NCBI GenBank assembly: GCA_012064385.1
Contig: QRDG01000618.1
Span: 95,266 to 159,265, forward strand
Reading direction: 5' to 3'
Length of the DNA: 64,000 bases
Origin: Puccinellia tenuiflora
Taxonomy: Eukaryota > Streptophyta > Magnoliopsida > Poales > Poaceae
Numbering within the stretch: the first letter of the stretch is position 1; every line of letters begins with the position of its first letter. Positions 47,158 through 58,681 of the stretch are shown one piece after another. The notes beneath the pieces are model-generated. The model saw only the letters and a list, made by a program, of their open reading frames with translations. It ran no database searches and had not been told where the DNA came from. A program made the translations under genes and the position numbers.

Positions 47158-47350
47158 GGATTTTGAGGACAAAAAAACTTCAGATGCACAACAGCTTGGC
47201 CAGGCGTACTTTTGATGTTTGTACGTTTCTCGATGTAAGTGTATACCTTTTTGAGCAAAAATTCAAATGTACTATAATTAGTATGCTAGAGATGTCTCGA
47301 GGTGGGCTATATATAGTGTTGATCCAACAGCTCACCCCTCAAAAGAAACA

Positions 47351-47690
47351 CACACCGCTGATCCAACGGCTCACAAGGGCTCCAAAGAAACACACCGCTG
47401 ATCCAACGGCTCACAAGCGCTCGAAGGAAACACACGATCCGTGTGCTTGATGCTGATTGGACATACTACATGCCCGTTGATCGATCGGCTCACAAGCGCC
47501 AGAAAGAAACACACCGCTGATCCAACGGCTCACAAGCGCTCGAAGGAAACACACGATCCGTGTGCTTGATGCTGGTTGGACATACTACATGCCCGCTGAT
47601 CGATCGGCTCACAAGCGCCAGAAAGAAACACACCGCTGATCCAACGGCTCACAAACGCTCGAAGGAAACACACGATCCGTGTGCTTGTTC
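47351..47690 (+). repeat. Tandem repeat, about 119-bp unit, nearly three copies
   Basis: CACACCGCTGATCCAACGGC recurs at 47391, 47509 and 47629 (a partial copy at 47351), each followed by AAACACACGATCCGTGTGCT and, in two, GACATACTACATGCCCG. The unit contains the small dyad ACACGATCCGTGT. Confidence 0.88.
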
Positions 47691-47806
47691 CTAATTGGGC
47701 ATAAATACCCACGACCTCGTCCCCGGTTCGAGCCAACCCGTCGCCCTCCTCCACGCGCCGCCGTCTCTCCTCCACACGCTGCTTCTCCTCCGCGCCGGCC
47801 TTTCCG

Positions 47807-48166
47807 ATGCCCCTTTTGATCAACCCGGATGGCGATGTCCGGGACTGGCACTGGGAGGTGCTACCTTCCGGGGCGCGGACCTTGGTGAGGGATCCAGGTC
47901 GCATCGTCGATTCGGATCTTCTTTGGTGGTATTGGCCACGGAATGTGCAGAGAGCGCCGGCCCCCGAGGAGGTGGTACGTCGCCGTATCAGGGAGGAGGA
48001 CGAGCACGTCCTTCGCTACATGTATTTGTTCGATAATACAAATAACAGGCGTTGGTCGCTACTTCAGAATCCTTATGACGCGAGCGAGTCTCTCATGGTT
48101 CCGGCTCTTTGGAAGCAGAGCGTCCGCGGCTCAGCACCGCGCGGCTTAGGACCTGGTCATAGTTAG
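47807..48166 (+). CDS. Unrecognised 119-residue ORF inside the CACTA, with a TATA-like box
   Basis: Begins MPLLINPDGDVRDWHWEVLP and continues rich in Arg, Trp and acidic residues (DLLWWYWPRNVQRAP, RRRIREEDEHVLRYMYLF). No signal peptide, membrane segment or known domain is seen. A CATAAATA box lies about 100 bp upstream (47699-47706), right after the 119-bp tandem repeat, with a GC-rich leader between. Codon use is GC-rich and gene-like, unlike the arrays around it. It could be a captured host gene part or a CACTA accessory ORF. No function is proposed. Confidence 0.4.
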   Translation: MPLLINPDGDVRDWHWEVLPSGARTLVRDPGRIVDSDLLWWYWPRNVQRAPAPEEVVRRRIREEDEHVLRYMYLFDNTNNRRWSLLQNPYDASESLMVPALWKQSVRGSAPRGLGPGHS

Positions 48167-48374
48167 TTTGAGTACCTATGTTGAGTACTGTGTGTGTTCT
48201 CATCTATGTTGAGTACCTATGTTGAGTGTTGTGTGTGTGTGCCCACCTATGTTTTCTTCATATGTTGTTCCTCTTTCTCCAGGCGTTTTGTTTCGTTCCG
48301 AAGTTGTTTTTGTATTTTCTGAACCATCTTTTCCTAGAATTCAATAGTATAATTAGTAGGTTAAACTTGTTGAC

Positions 48375-48917
48375 GTATGTGAAGCCGGCCACACCTAAGT
48401 GTCGGAACTTACTACAGAGTAAGCGGGGTCGGTGAAGAGGGTCGCACCACACTCTTATACCTACGTATGTGAAGCCGCCAACACCTAAAAGCTTGATGCT
48501 GACTCTTTGGACCTTACACCACACTCTTATATATATATATTAGGGACCCATGCAAGTTTTGGTGGGATTCAGATGCTCCGAAGCCCCCTGGACCGCCGAT
48601 TCCTGACCCGTTTGACCGAAGTCGACCGCCCCTTTGACCGGGGTCGAAACGGGTTATCGCATGCGGTTTTTTTCATCGGTTGTGTTGAGTTAGACCATAG
48701 GGACATGGTAGACCATGCTTGGTCACATGCCATCAAAGGATTCCATCCGGTTACGTCAAACTACGAGTTCTGTCATGTAAGTGCATAACCTTCGTGGTCG
48801 GTAAGTGATGTATGTGAAGCCGGCAACACCTAAAAGCTTGATGCTGACTCTTTGGACCTTACACCACACTCTTATATATATATTAGGGACCCATGCAAGT
48901 TTTGGTGGGATTCAGAT
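48375..48917 (+). repeat. Diverged plus-orientation copies of the ~350-bp unit
   Basis: GTATGTGAAGCCG starts at about 48375 (short), 48463 and 48809. The full unit carries TTACACCACACTCTTATATA, GCAAGTTTTGGTGGGATTC, GCTCCGAAGCCCCCTGGACC and TCGGTTGTGTTGAGTTAGAC. It shares the layout of the 45.4-47.2 kb unit but is strongly diverged. It ends head-on against the reversed array at 48918. Confidence 0.8.
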
Positions 48918-50610
48918 GCTAGAATGTGCCAAAGGGTACCAAACCTGGTTTTCCATTTGTCTAATGCCTAAACAAACCTAAACCTATGAAAAAGTATGTT
49001 GGTGGAACCTCGCGCAGAGAAATCTAGGGGTGTAGACCGCCGGGGGCCAACAGACCGCCGTTTTCGGGGGGTATGAGCTCCAGAATCCCACCAAAACTTG
49101 CATGTGGGCCTAGGATATGTGTGGTAGTGTGTTGTAAGGTGTGATCCACCAAATGGTGCAAGGCATAGCTCCCCGGTGTGACCTTCCTCACTTTCGGCCG
49201 ATAACACTTAGAAGATTGCTGGACGTGTGGGCTGAAGTGTCCCGCTGCGGGTATACCGGGGGCTAGAATGTGCCAAAGGGTACCAAACCTGGTTTTCCAT
49301 TTGTCTAATGCCTAAACAAACCTAAACCTATGAAAAAGTATGTTGGTGGAACCTCGCGCGGAGAAATCTAGGGAGGTAGACCGCCGGGGGCCCACAGACC
49401 GCCGTTTTCGGGGGGTATGAGCTCCGGAGCACCGGAATCCCACCAAAACTTGCATGTGGGCCTAGGATATGTGTGGTAGTGTGTTGGAAGGTGTGATCCA
49501 CCAAATGGTGCAAGGCATAGCTCCCCGGTGTGACCTTCCTCACTTTCGGCCGATAACACTTAGAAGATTCCTGGATGTGTGGGCTGAAGTGTCCCGCTGC
49601 GGGTATACCGGAGGGTAGAATGTGCCAAAGGGTACCAAACTTGGTTTTCCATTTGTCTAATGCCTAAACAAACCTAAACCTATGAAAAAGTATGTTGGTG
49701 GAACCTCGCGCGGAGAAATCTAGGGGGGTAGACCTGCCGGAGCACCGGAATCCCACCAAAACTTGCATGTGGGCCTAGGATATATATGTGTGGTAGTGTG
49801 TTGGAAGGTGTGATCCACCAAATGGTGCAAGGCATAGCTCCCCGGTGTGACCTTCCTCATTTTCGGCCGATAACACTTAGAAGATTCCTGGACGTGTGGG
49901 CTGAAGTGTCCCGCTGCGGGTATACCGGAGGCTAGAATGTGCCAAAGGGTACCAAACCTGGTTTTCCATTTGTCTAATGCCTAAACAAACCTAAACCTAT
50001 GAAAAAGTATGTTGGTGGAACCTCGCACGGAGAAATCTAGGGGGTAGACCGTCGGGGGCCCACAGACCGCCGTTTTCGGGGGGTAGACCTGCCGGAGCAC
50101 CGGAATCCCACCAAAACTTGCATGTGGGCCTAGGATATATATGTGTGGTAGTGTGTTGGAAGGTGTGATCCACCAAATGGTGCAAGGCATAGCACCCCGG
50201 TGTGACCTTCCTCACATTCGGGCGATAACACTTAGCAGTTTCCTGGACCTGTAGTTGGAAATGTCCCGCTGCGGGTATACCGGGGGCTAGAATGTGCCAC
50301 ATGGTACCAAACCTAGTTTTCCATGTGTCTATGACCTAAACAAACATAAACCTATGAAAAAGTACATTGGTGGAACCTCGCGCGGAGAAATCTAGGGGGT
50401 AGACCGGCCGGGGCACACATTCCGCCGTTTTCGGGGGGCGGGGGGGGGGGGGGGAATGACCGCCGAAGCACCGGAATGCCACCAAATCTTGCATGTGGAC
50501 CTAGGATATATGTGTGGAAGTGTGGTGAAAGGTGTAATGGTGCACTACATACCTCGCCGGTGTGACCTTGCTCACGTTCGGGCGATAACACTTATAGCAG
50601 ATTCCCCGAA
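48918..50610 (-). repeat. Inverted tandem array of the ~350-bp unit family, about five copies
   Basis: GCTAGAATGTGCCAAAGGG begins near 48918, 49262, 49614 (variant), 49931 and 50286, spacing 317-355 bp. On the minus strand each unit has GGTCACACCGG, CACACTACCACACATATCC, CATGCAAGTTTTGGTGGGAT and GCTCCGGAG, i.e. the same order of landmarks as the plus arrays. Indels near the GGAGCACCGG junction explain length changes. Confidence 0.88.
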
Positions 50611-50789
50611 CACGGTTTTGCTCGAAACCCTAATATGTGCGGGGGAGGGGGGATATGAGGACGTAGAGTACTTGTCGTATTGCAAAAGTATGGGTATACA
50701 CATTGTCAAGATGTAGTACTGGTCATATTTAAAGAATTAATATAAGTTTTAAAATAAATAAAATAGAAAAGAAAAAAGAGGAAAATTCC

Positions 50790-51100
50790 ACAAGGCGCAC
50801 GGCAAAGCAAAAACGCACGGCAAAGGTGACGTTGCCGTGCAACCTTTCAATGCTCACGGCAAAGGTGGCAGACGGCAATGCCTTTGCCGTGCAAAATTCT
50901 TTGCCGTGCGCCTTCCTCTGTCTCTGCCGTGCAATAGTTCTTTGCCGTGCGCCTTTTCGTTTCATTGTCGTGTGGGCTTCTTTGCCGTGCGCCACAGCTT
51001 TGCCGTGCATCTTCCTAATCTCGCACGGCAAAGGCGTCGTTGCCGTGCGGCAGCGCACGGCAAAGGCGCCTGCACGGCAGCGCCTATTTTTCCCGTAGTG
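50790..51100. mobile_element. End of a second CACTA element of another family
   Basis: TTTGCCGTGCG / GCACGGCAAAGG subterminal repeats fill 50796-51080. The end at 51100, complemented, reads CACTACGGGAAAAATAGGCG. The opposite end was not found, so this is a fragment or the element is truncated. Its motif differs from the CGCCGAGTG of the host CACTA. Confidence 0.75.
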
Positions 51101-51199
51101 CCTACAGTGATTTATGGTCGAAGGCCTTTGCATTCACTATAGGACGTAGCTAGCGAACCCGAATGTTTTGTGTTTGAGCACAAGAATGAGTGAGTAACC

Positions 51200-51873
51200 T
51201 AGCTGCGACGTCTTTGCCGAGCGCCTCCCACCGACACACTCGGCGAAGAGGTGACGGAAAAGGCGGCAAACACTAAAAGTTTTCCCGCCTAATATCTTCG
51301 CCGTGTGTGAAGTCGTCGCCGAGTGCCTCCCGCGGACACACTCGGCGAAGAGGCGACGGAAAAGGCGGCAAACCCTAAAAGTTTTCCCGCGCAATATCTT
51401 CGCCGAGTGTGACGTCTTCGCTGAGTGCCTCCCACCGACACACTCGGCGAAGAGGTGAAGGAAAAGGCGCCAACCCCTAAAATTTTCCCGCAGAATCGTT
51501 GCCGAGTGTGGCACTCGGCGAAGAAAAGGAGGCAACCTTGTTTTTTTTCTACGACATCTTTGCCGAGAAGGGCACTCGACGAAGATCCCCGCACCATCAC
51601 GGCGCATAGGGTCCACTGGCAGGCGCCACGTGGTCAGTAATTTCGCCGAGTTGCCCGTTTCGCCGAGTGTTTTTTTGCGTCTTCGCCGACGCAAGTGTTT
51701 TCGCCGAGTGCTGGATTCTGCGACACTCGGCGAAGATTGTATTCGCCGAGTGGTCTGTCCGTCGCCGAGTGTTTTCTGTTCTTTCTCGGCGTAGAACCTC
51801 TTTGCCGAGTGGCCCCATGATTATGCACTCGGCGAAATCGAGCCCACTCGGCTCGATTGATTTTCCCGTAGTG
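51200..51873. repeat. Right subterminal repeats of the large CACTA
   Basis: Repeated CGCCGAGTG and CACTCGGCGAAGA words. A longer unit of about 115 bp (CTCCCACCGACACACTCGGC, then AAAGTTTTCCCGC) is present three times at 51220-51490. Confidence 0.9.
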
Positions 51874-52440
51874 ATGGCACCATTGTTCCTTCAATTTACT
51901 AATCATGTTGAAACGGTCTGAATAAATTAATAAATAAGTCTTACTACCAATTAGTATCCAGATTTCAGGAATCCAAAAGGGTTTGCAGCTCATTTCATGC
52001 TTCACAGTCTCTTCAACTCACAACAACACAAGTAACACAACATGCGTACCAACAGTACAACACATCAAATGCAGAACAACTCATAATACCAACTAACACC
52101 TCTTAGCATGAATTACTTAATAATCAGGGAAGGAGCAATTGTCTACATCATGCTCTGGCGAATAATGTTCGTTAACGTGTCGACACCACATGTAGCACTC
52201 GTCACCCACCCTTTGATGAACCTTGCTGATATAATTTGTTGCACCAATGGAAATAATAAGCAAAATTAAAAAAGATGGACATAGCTGTGAATATAAATTT
52301 CTTAAGGACGTACTGCCGGTGCAGGTCTTTGGAAACAACCGCGTGCTTCGCTGTGTCGAACACCCATACCGTGTAGACACGACATGATGAACCTGCTAAT
52401 ACAAAAAGACTCTAGCAAACTCGACATGTGCATGCTGCTC

Positions 52441-52448
52441 TATTTAAA
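52441..52448 (+). promoter_or_regulatory. TATA-like box of the WAK gene
   Basis: TATTTAAA about 80-90 bp upstream of the ATG at 52530. The same region in the 28-kb copy reads TATTAAAA. The upstream DNA between 51874 and here is shared with copies at 28.2 and 62.2 kb. Confidence 0.55.
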
Positions 52449-52529
52449 CGCCTAGCTAAGCCATTCATCTAAACATGCCAAACTCAGTAAGCAGCTTCGA
52501 TCGTCTATCAGTCTAGTTAAGTTAGTGAT

Positions 52530-55371
52530 ATGACGGTCATGCCTCGACCATCATCAGCATGGAGGGTGGTAGTATTCTTGCTGCCCGTGCTTGTTGTTCT
52601 GGCCGATAGCGTGCCGTTGCAGCCAGCGTCGGAGTGCCAGAAGAGCTGCGGCGAGCTGCACATCCCGTTCCCTTTCGGCATCGGCCCCGGCTGCTTCATG
52701 CCGGGCTTCGAGATCGACTGCCGCACGGGCAGCAACACGCCGACTCCATTTCTAGCGGACAACAGCTGGGACCTAGAGGTGCTGAACCTGACGGTGATGC
52801 CGCGAGCGGAGGCCACGGTGAAGCTGCCCGTGGCGTACCAGTGCTACGACCCGAGCACCGGGGCCGTCTTAGCAGATAGATTCAACGGCAAGGTGGGCAT
52901 GAGCAGCGTGTTCCGCATGTCCGACACCAGGAACGAGCTCGTCGTCCTCGGCTGCAACACCTTCATCTACACCAACAGCGGGCCGGCGAGCCGCGACTGG
53001 TACAGCTACTACAGCGGGTGCGTGGCCTACTGCGCCAACGAGAAGGCTCCCCAGGACGGCAAGTGCGCGGGCATCGGATGCTGCCGCGTCGACATCCCGC
53101 CGGGCCTCAACGACAACGTCATGACCTTCTTCGACGACCAGTCAGAAGACGACTACTGGACGCACAAAGGCATGGAGTTCAGCCCCTGCGACTACGCATT
53201 CATCGTGGAGAAGGGCACGTACAACTTCTCCGTGGCGGACCTGCAGATGGAAGGGAAGTCCACCAAGAAGCCGCTGGTACTCGACTGGGCGCTCCGCGGT
53301 GCGGACGTCCTCGCCGGCGACGCCGACCCCATGAGCTGCGCCAAGGTGAAGAAGACACCGGAGTACGCCTGCGTCAGCGACAAGAGCGTGTGCGTCGACT
53401 CCGAAAATGGCCCCGGATACTCGTGTAACTGCACGAAGGGCTACGAGGGCAACCCATACCTTCACGACGGGTGCAAGAGTAAGTTAATTAACATCCAATC
53501 CATCCATCGCTTCCAATTCACTCCATCGTTTCTAATTAATCTGATGAAACAAATACGCATGCAGATATCAACGAGTGTGAGCGTCGGTCGGAATACAAAT
53601 GTTACGGCATATGTCGCGACACCGAGGGTGACTACGACTGCGATTGCCGTGCTGGATACCGGAGCGATGATGCAAAGGAAAAAGAATGCAACCCAATATT
53701 CCCTAAGGCAGCACGCATTGCCCTCGGTAATCTCACATATATATATATTCAATTATGTATATTAACCTACGTATAATGTAGGTAGCTTGCTATATATATA
53801 TGGCCTAGTGATGAGTTTAATTTGCACGGTCCTAAAAGCTACATCATTACATAAAAAATTAGGTCTCCATTCAATTCATAGGCAGAATCATTATCAGATG
53901 CTACATACATATATATAGTTTTATTGTGCAAGCAATTAACTAATACATATATATATAGTTTTATGCACTAAAAACAACAATCTATTGTTTAAGTCATTCA
54001 CTTCAAGTTCAATCAATTAACTAATACCTACAATTAACTATAGTCACAATCGATGTCAGCTTTCTAGATTAGAAATATAAACATGAAAGATTCACCCCAT
54101 CATATATACTAGCTGTAACGAATTTATTGTTTTAAAATCAACACAGATTTTTGTTAGAAACAATGGCCTGCTTTTAATTGGAATTATGAGTAAGAGCCAA
54201 AATAATTAAAGAAATAGTTAAATTAACCCTATATACTTGCGTTATTCGTGAGTATTGACATACACATGGTCTGCTAATTGCAGGCGTCGGTCTAGGAGTA
54301 TTTTTCCTTGTTGTGGCCCTCCTTCTAGCATTCATTTTGCTCCAAAAGAAAAAACTGGATGAACTTTTTGAAAAGAACGGAGGCAAGATGCTTGAGAATG
54401 TGAAAGGTCTCACTATATTCTCAAAAGATGGACTCAAGAAAATCACAAGAGATAATGCAGAATTTCTTGGAAATGGAAGCTTTGGTAAAGTGTACAAAGG
54501 GACTCTTCCTGACAGTACCATGGTGGCAGTCAAAGCTTCTATCAAGGTAGATGAAGCTACAAAAGAAGAGTTTGTTGAGGAAGTTGGGATCCAGACAAAT
54601 ATGATCCACAAGAACGTCCTCAAGCTCGTTGGCTGCTGCCTGGAGGTGGAGGTTCCCATATTGGTGTACGAGTTTGCTGCAAATGGGAGCCTCCAAGACA
54701 TCCTGCATGTCAAGAAAAATGAAATACTTTCATTGGACTCAAGATTGGACATTGCAATTGGGTCTGCGGAGGGGTTAAAATATATGCACTGCTATGCAAC
54801 TCAAGCCATGAGACACGGTGACGTCAAGCCGGACAACATACTTCTCGATGACAAGTTAACACCAAAGATCTCGGATTTTGGGTTGACCAAGCTGCTTAAA
54901 GAAGAATCTTTTGCAAAGACCATTGTTGGGTGCATGGGTTACATAGACCCAGTATTCATGAAAACTGGCCTTTTGACACAAAAGAGTGATGTGTATAGCT
55001 TTGGAGCAGTGCTGTTGGAGCTCGTTACAGGGAAGAGAAATGTGTATGACCAAACATGCAGTCTCATTATCGAGTACCGCAAAGTTTTCGAGAAGGAAAA
55101 GAGCGGGAGGACAATGTTTGACACGGATATTGCAACTGAAGAGGACATGGTCATCCTTGAAGAAATGGGCAAGCTAGCAATGGATTGCCTAAATGAAGAC
55201 ATAGAAGATCGGCCAGATATGACAGAGGTGGCCGAACAACTTGTTATAATTAGGAGAAACAAGAAGTACTATGACAAACCAAACAGTAGAGCTCCACGTA
55301 ACAATGGGGATATAACCATAGATGTTTCTCCTAGCAACATAGAGGTCAGGCCACTACTAGGGCCAAAGTAA
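52530..55371 (+). CDS. Wall-associated receptor kinase (WAK), three exons, 732 residues
   Basis: Exons 52530-53478, 53565-53726 and 54284-55371 join in phase with GT/AG junctions. Order: signal peptide (VVVFLLPVLVVLADS, residues about 10-27); GUB_WAK pectin-binding region starting CQKSCGELHIPFPFGIGPGC; a Cys-rich middle; an EGF-like part (CVDSENGPGYSCNCTKGYEG); an EGF_CA repeat in exon 2 (DINECERR with CDCRAGYR); a membrane segment (GVFFLVVALLLAFILL); and a Ser/Thr kinase. Kinase motifs: GNGSFGKVYKG, AVKAS lysine, HGDVKPDNILL (non-RD), DFGLTKL and SDVYSFGAVLLELVTG. All catalytic residues are present. It probably senses cell-wall fragments at the plasma membrane, in defence or growth. Upstream DNA is interrupted by the large CACTA about 657 bp before the ATG. 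Confidence 0.93.
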
Positions 55372-57000
55372 CTCCCTACCACGCGGACTTCCTTCCTAGT
55401 CCGTAAGCCACCTGTATGAAGAAGGCCAGCACAAGAAGATGTATCTTATGGTATTTGTTTTTAAGATTTATCAACAGATCATTTTTGTATCATGTAAGTG
55501 GAACATATCGTGTTGTAAGATTTATTTGTTTATGTGGTTTGCTACATTACAATTGAATTAGATTGTTATCTCCTGGAAATATATTGAATAGGGAATGCGT
55601 TGAATATTCCTTGAAAACATGGAAAATGTGTTGAGCAAGCCAGTACAATAATTTACTCGATATCGAACCACGCATGATTTGTATTCAGTTAAATTGGGCC
55701 ATTTTGGTACCACTATTTATTACTAGCGTACCTGCAAAAGGTATTGCAGTTTACCATGGTTATAAATTTTCACCTGAATAAGTTAGTGTAGATCGTAACA
55801 TGTGTACGAGCCCAAAAGGACAATATTATGTACTTGATCAAGATCTAACTGATTTTTTTCTTGTACTAATTATTGATCTGACTTATTACTGTTACTTTGT
55901 CATATATCCACTTGCAATTTAATATTCCAGCCACCGAAGTTAGGTTGTCTATTTAGGAAACATTTCGGTACAGCCTCTGAACGCGTGCAAAAACTCACAT
56001 AGTACGATGCAGTATTATGCTATAAGATGTGATTAATCATGGACTTCCAACGTTTACAGGCTTAAGAAGGCTCATGTGAACTTGCCAAAGAACGCTACAG
56101 ATATTGTGAATTAGAGACTCAAAGAATGTAATAATGGGCTTTCTTATTACGTTGTTATCTTGCTAACGAAATAAATTCTTTGATGTAAGACATCTGACTG
56201 ATGCGCAAATAAAGGATACTAAATTGGACAAAAACCTAACGCACTATGTTCTCCAAAGTTTTGTCCTGATAAGTTGCATTGTACGTAACCAAGGTTTTTC
56301 TGCTCTTTGTATCTGGTTTCTCTAATAAACTGGGCTACTCTATTCATCTATATAAATTGACAATGGTTTTGCGAAAAAAAATATTGAGTATTCTGGACTT
56401 TTTAAAAATTTAATCCAAAATGTTTGAACTGTGTAGGCTCGTGATCGGATACAACGATGGAATAATACTAGTGTTGGATACTGATCTGGAATAGGGAGCT
56501 CCGTCCGAAGTGTTCCCAGTTGGTTAAGTATCTCCTGGGATTACCTCTCTCATCAATTCTAACTCTAATTTTCAATATATAAATAGATAGGTGAAGCTGC
56601 TCTTGTTCTTGTTGTATGTATGCAAATGTCCTGTGCCACGTACAAATTTCTGGTACATTCAGATCAGATGGATTTATATTGTATCATGTGATCCAGTATG
56701 TATCCATACGTTACATGTCAAGGCCTGTGATCCAGTATCTATCCATAAGAACAACGGAGTGTTTGGCCTGTCAATAGCAGCTGATCCTACTATTTGCTAT
56801 TGTCATATTTTATAGATGATGAAGTGACGTGGCTTGACCTAGACAACTAAATGGTCTCAACGAAATTTAAAACTAGGTCCTCACAAATATTCTTGCGTTT
56901 ATAGGCACCAGATTAACTAGCAGGTTTTTAAGAACAAACATCAGGATGATATGTAGTCTCAACGAGATGTCATGTTCTTATATAAACATGGGAATGTATA
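55372..57000. other. WAK 3' flank and intergenic DNA
   Basis: Holds the presumed 3' UTR and AT-rich DNA. No other gene recognised. Confidence 0.45.
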
Positions 57001-58160
57001 AGGATTGAGTGCCTATATCGAGTTTCAGAAGTACCTCAGCAGAAGACTTACGTTGTCGGCACATTCCTTGCACCTGAAAATCAATTACTGCTGAAGTTGA
57101 ACGCAAACTTGCTGGAATGAACAGTGGACCATGGAAGCAATTTCGTACTTGTACATACCCCAGGCCATACAGATGGAAGAACTTCAACTCAACTGGTGAA
57201 AATATGTTTAACAATTACTTCTAGCCTTCGGATATGTAAAAGATCTGGATAAAGGAGGAGGTGGGATTTGAAGAGAATCAAATCGTCTGAATATTCTGAT
57301 TTTGCAAAATGGTTGCCAGTCTATAGGCCTTTAGCAGGTTGCAGAGCAAGCGGACCGAGTCCTGCATAAAATGTTTTTTTCCATGAGTAAACCTTAGATG
57401 TGTTGAAGAACATAAGCCTGGTTCTAAATAGTTGCAGATGGAAAGGACCATCCATAATGACATTACCCTCCAGCCATCCGGCCTTTCCAAGGAACAGCAG
57501 AAAAGCTTAGTAGTTTTTCCAACAAATAAGAAACAGATGCAGGTGGAACAAGGTGCTAATGTTCAGTTGTAACATGAATTTAAACTTAGAAATAAACTCA
57601 ATCTGCCGCACAAACTTACAGTGAACGTAAGCAGACACATATAAGCAGTGATTCTGGAGGACAGCATAAACATGGCTATCATGGCACAAGAAAACTACCA
57701 GATACGAGGAGGAGGTGTTATCATTACCCCATATACGGTAACTTGATTCTTCCTGGTGGCAGCTATCTACTGGGGGGACAATGTCATCCACACCGGAATC
57801 TCTGAACCTCAGCACAGCAGCCAGCAACCGTGCTTGGAGCGGCCGATGCGCCTCGGTGAGGAGGCCCGGCTGAGCGCCCGCAGCGTGTCACAGTCGAGGG
57901 CCCCCCGCGCGGTGCGGTCGGTTGGCAGCGGCGAGAAGCGTGTCTACGAAGCCGGTGAGCGGTGGTGCCTCGGCGAAGAGGGAGGAGGGGGGCGGCGGCG
58001 AAGGCCTGGGCTGCTACATCGCCGGCGAGGGGGGACCGGGGGAGATGCGTGTGGGCTTTGGTTGGGTCGTCGCGCCTCTTTCAACTGGGCTGGCTCCTTA
58101 GGACGGACGTGTTATGCTTATGCAATGGAAGGAGAGCACTTTTGTTTGGTTTGACATTGG
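57001..58160. other. Unassigned, partly coding-like DNA
   Basis: Between 57030 and 57380 plus-strand frames give protein-like pieces (APENQLLLKLNANLLE, NFVLVHTPGHTDG, FAKWLPVYRPLAGC) in different frames with stops between. This suggests an old gene fragment I cannot name. 57835-58100 is GC-rich and leader-like, with one open frame but no domain. Confidence 0.3.
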
Positions 58161-58162
58161 GA

Positions 58163-58262
58163 AATTCTACATAAGTAAAACCAACATGATTTTCACATGC
58201 AATAATTCACAAGATTCTACATAAGTAAAACCAAAATGATTTTCACATGCAATAATTCACAG
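58163..58262. repeat. 50-bp tandem duplication
   Basis: TTCTACATAAGTAAAACCAA starts at 58165 and 58215, followed in both by ATGATTTTCACATGCAATAA. One or two differences. Confidence 0.85.
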
Positions 58263-58519
58263 GTTCTTCACAGACACAATTCCAAATTCATCAAACTGAC
58301 AAATAATTGTAAAACCATGCATTTTGCATACATTAATTCCAGGTAACGCTATATGTTACCGCAGAGGGTTGACCGGTATCGGGCCAATGTAGAGGTGGGA
58401 TTTGTTTACGCGGTAACCATTTACGGTTAAACTGAACCAAACAAGTTTTAAGTTATCGGGTACCACTATAATCAAGTTACAATGGTGAACCAAACACGTC
58501 CTTACTATTACTCGCTGGG

Positions 58520-58681
58520 CTAAGTTGCATTCGTCTGTTTTAGTAAAATATAAAATGTTTTAGTTTTCTCCCAATTCCTATGTATCTAGACACATTTTTA
58601 TTGTGATTCGCTCATTTCACTCTGTATCTAGCACATATTAAAATAGCTAAAACATCTTATATTTAGAAACGGAGAGACTAC
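58520..58681. mobile_element. Degenerate Stowaway-like sequence
   Basis: TTATATTTAGAAACGGAGAGA at the right end and inverted TAAAATGTTTTAG words at the left recall the grass Stowaway pattern. Ends are poorly kept. Confidence 0.45.

Larger units (their letters stand above)
36183..51873 (-). mobile_element. 15.7-kb CACTA (En/Spm-type) transposon with two genes and satellite arrays
   Basis: Ends CACTACGGGAAAATTAAAC and, complemented, CACTACGGGAAAATCAATC. The target duplication is ATG at 36180-36182 and 51874-51876. Subterminal regions on both sides are full of CGCCGAGTG / CACTCGGCGAA repeats. The interior has, on the minus strand, a TNPD-type transposase (43765-40091, broken) and a TNPA-like protein (39789-37304, one frameshift). 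Between the transposase leader and the right end lies about 5.8 kb of tandem arrays, a small ORF and part of a second CACTA, which enlarge the element. Probably immobile on its own. It sits about 657 bp upstream of the WAK start codon. Confidence 0.93.

Noticed and set aside
47351..47690. CRISPR-like array
   Set aside because: Eukaryotic context; the whole 119-bp unit repeats, without unique spacers.
50440..50454. G-rich run as a regulatory quadruplex
   Set aside because: Part of a variable GGGGGG tract in each array unit; no link to a gene.
48968..50591. Similar minus-strand ORFs of 70-100 residues
   Set aside because: By-products of the inverted tandem array.
54856..55262. Minus-strand frames opposite the WAK kinase
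   Set aside because: Shadow frames of the kinase exon.
57100..57180. Metallo-beta-lactamase fold gene from the HTPGHTDG word
   Set aside because: A single motif with a stop just before it and no neighbouring motif in frame.
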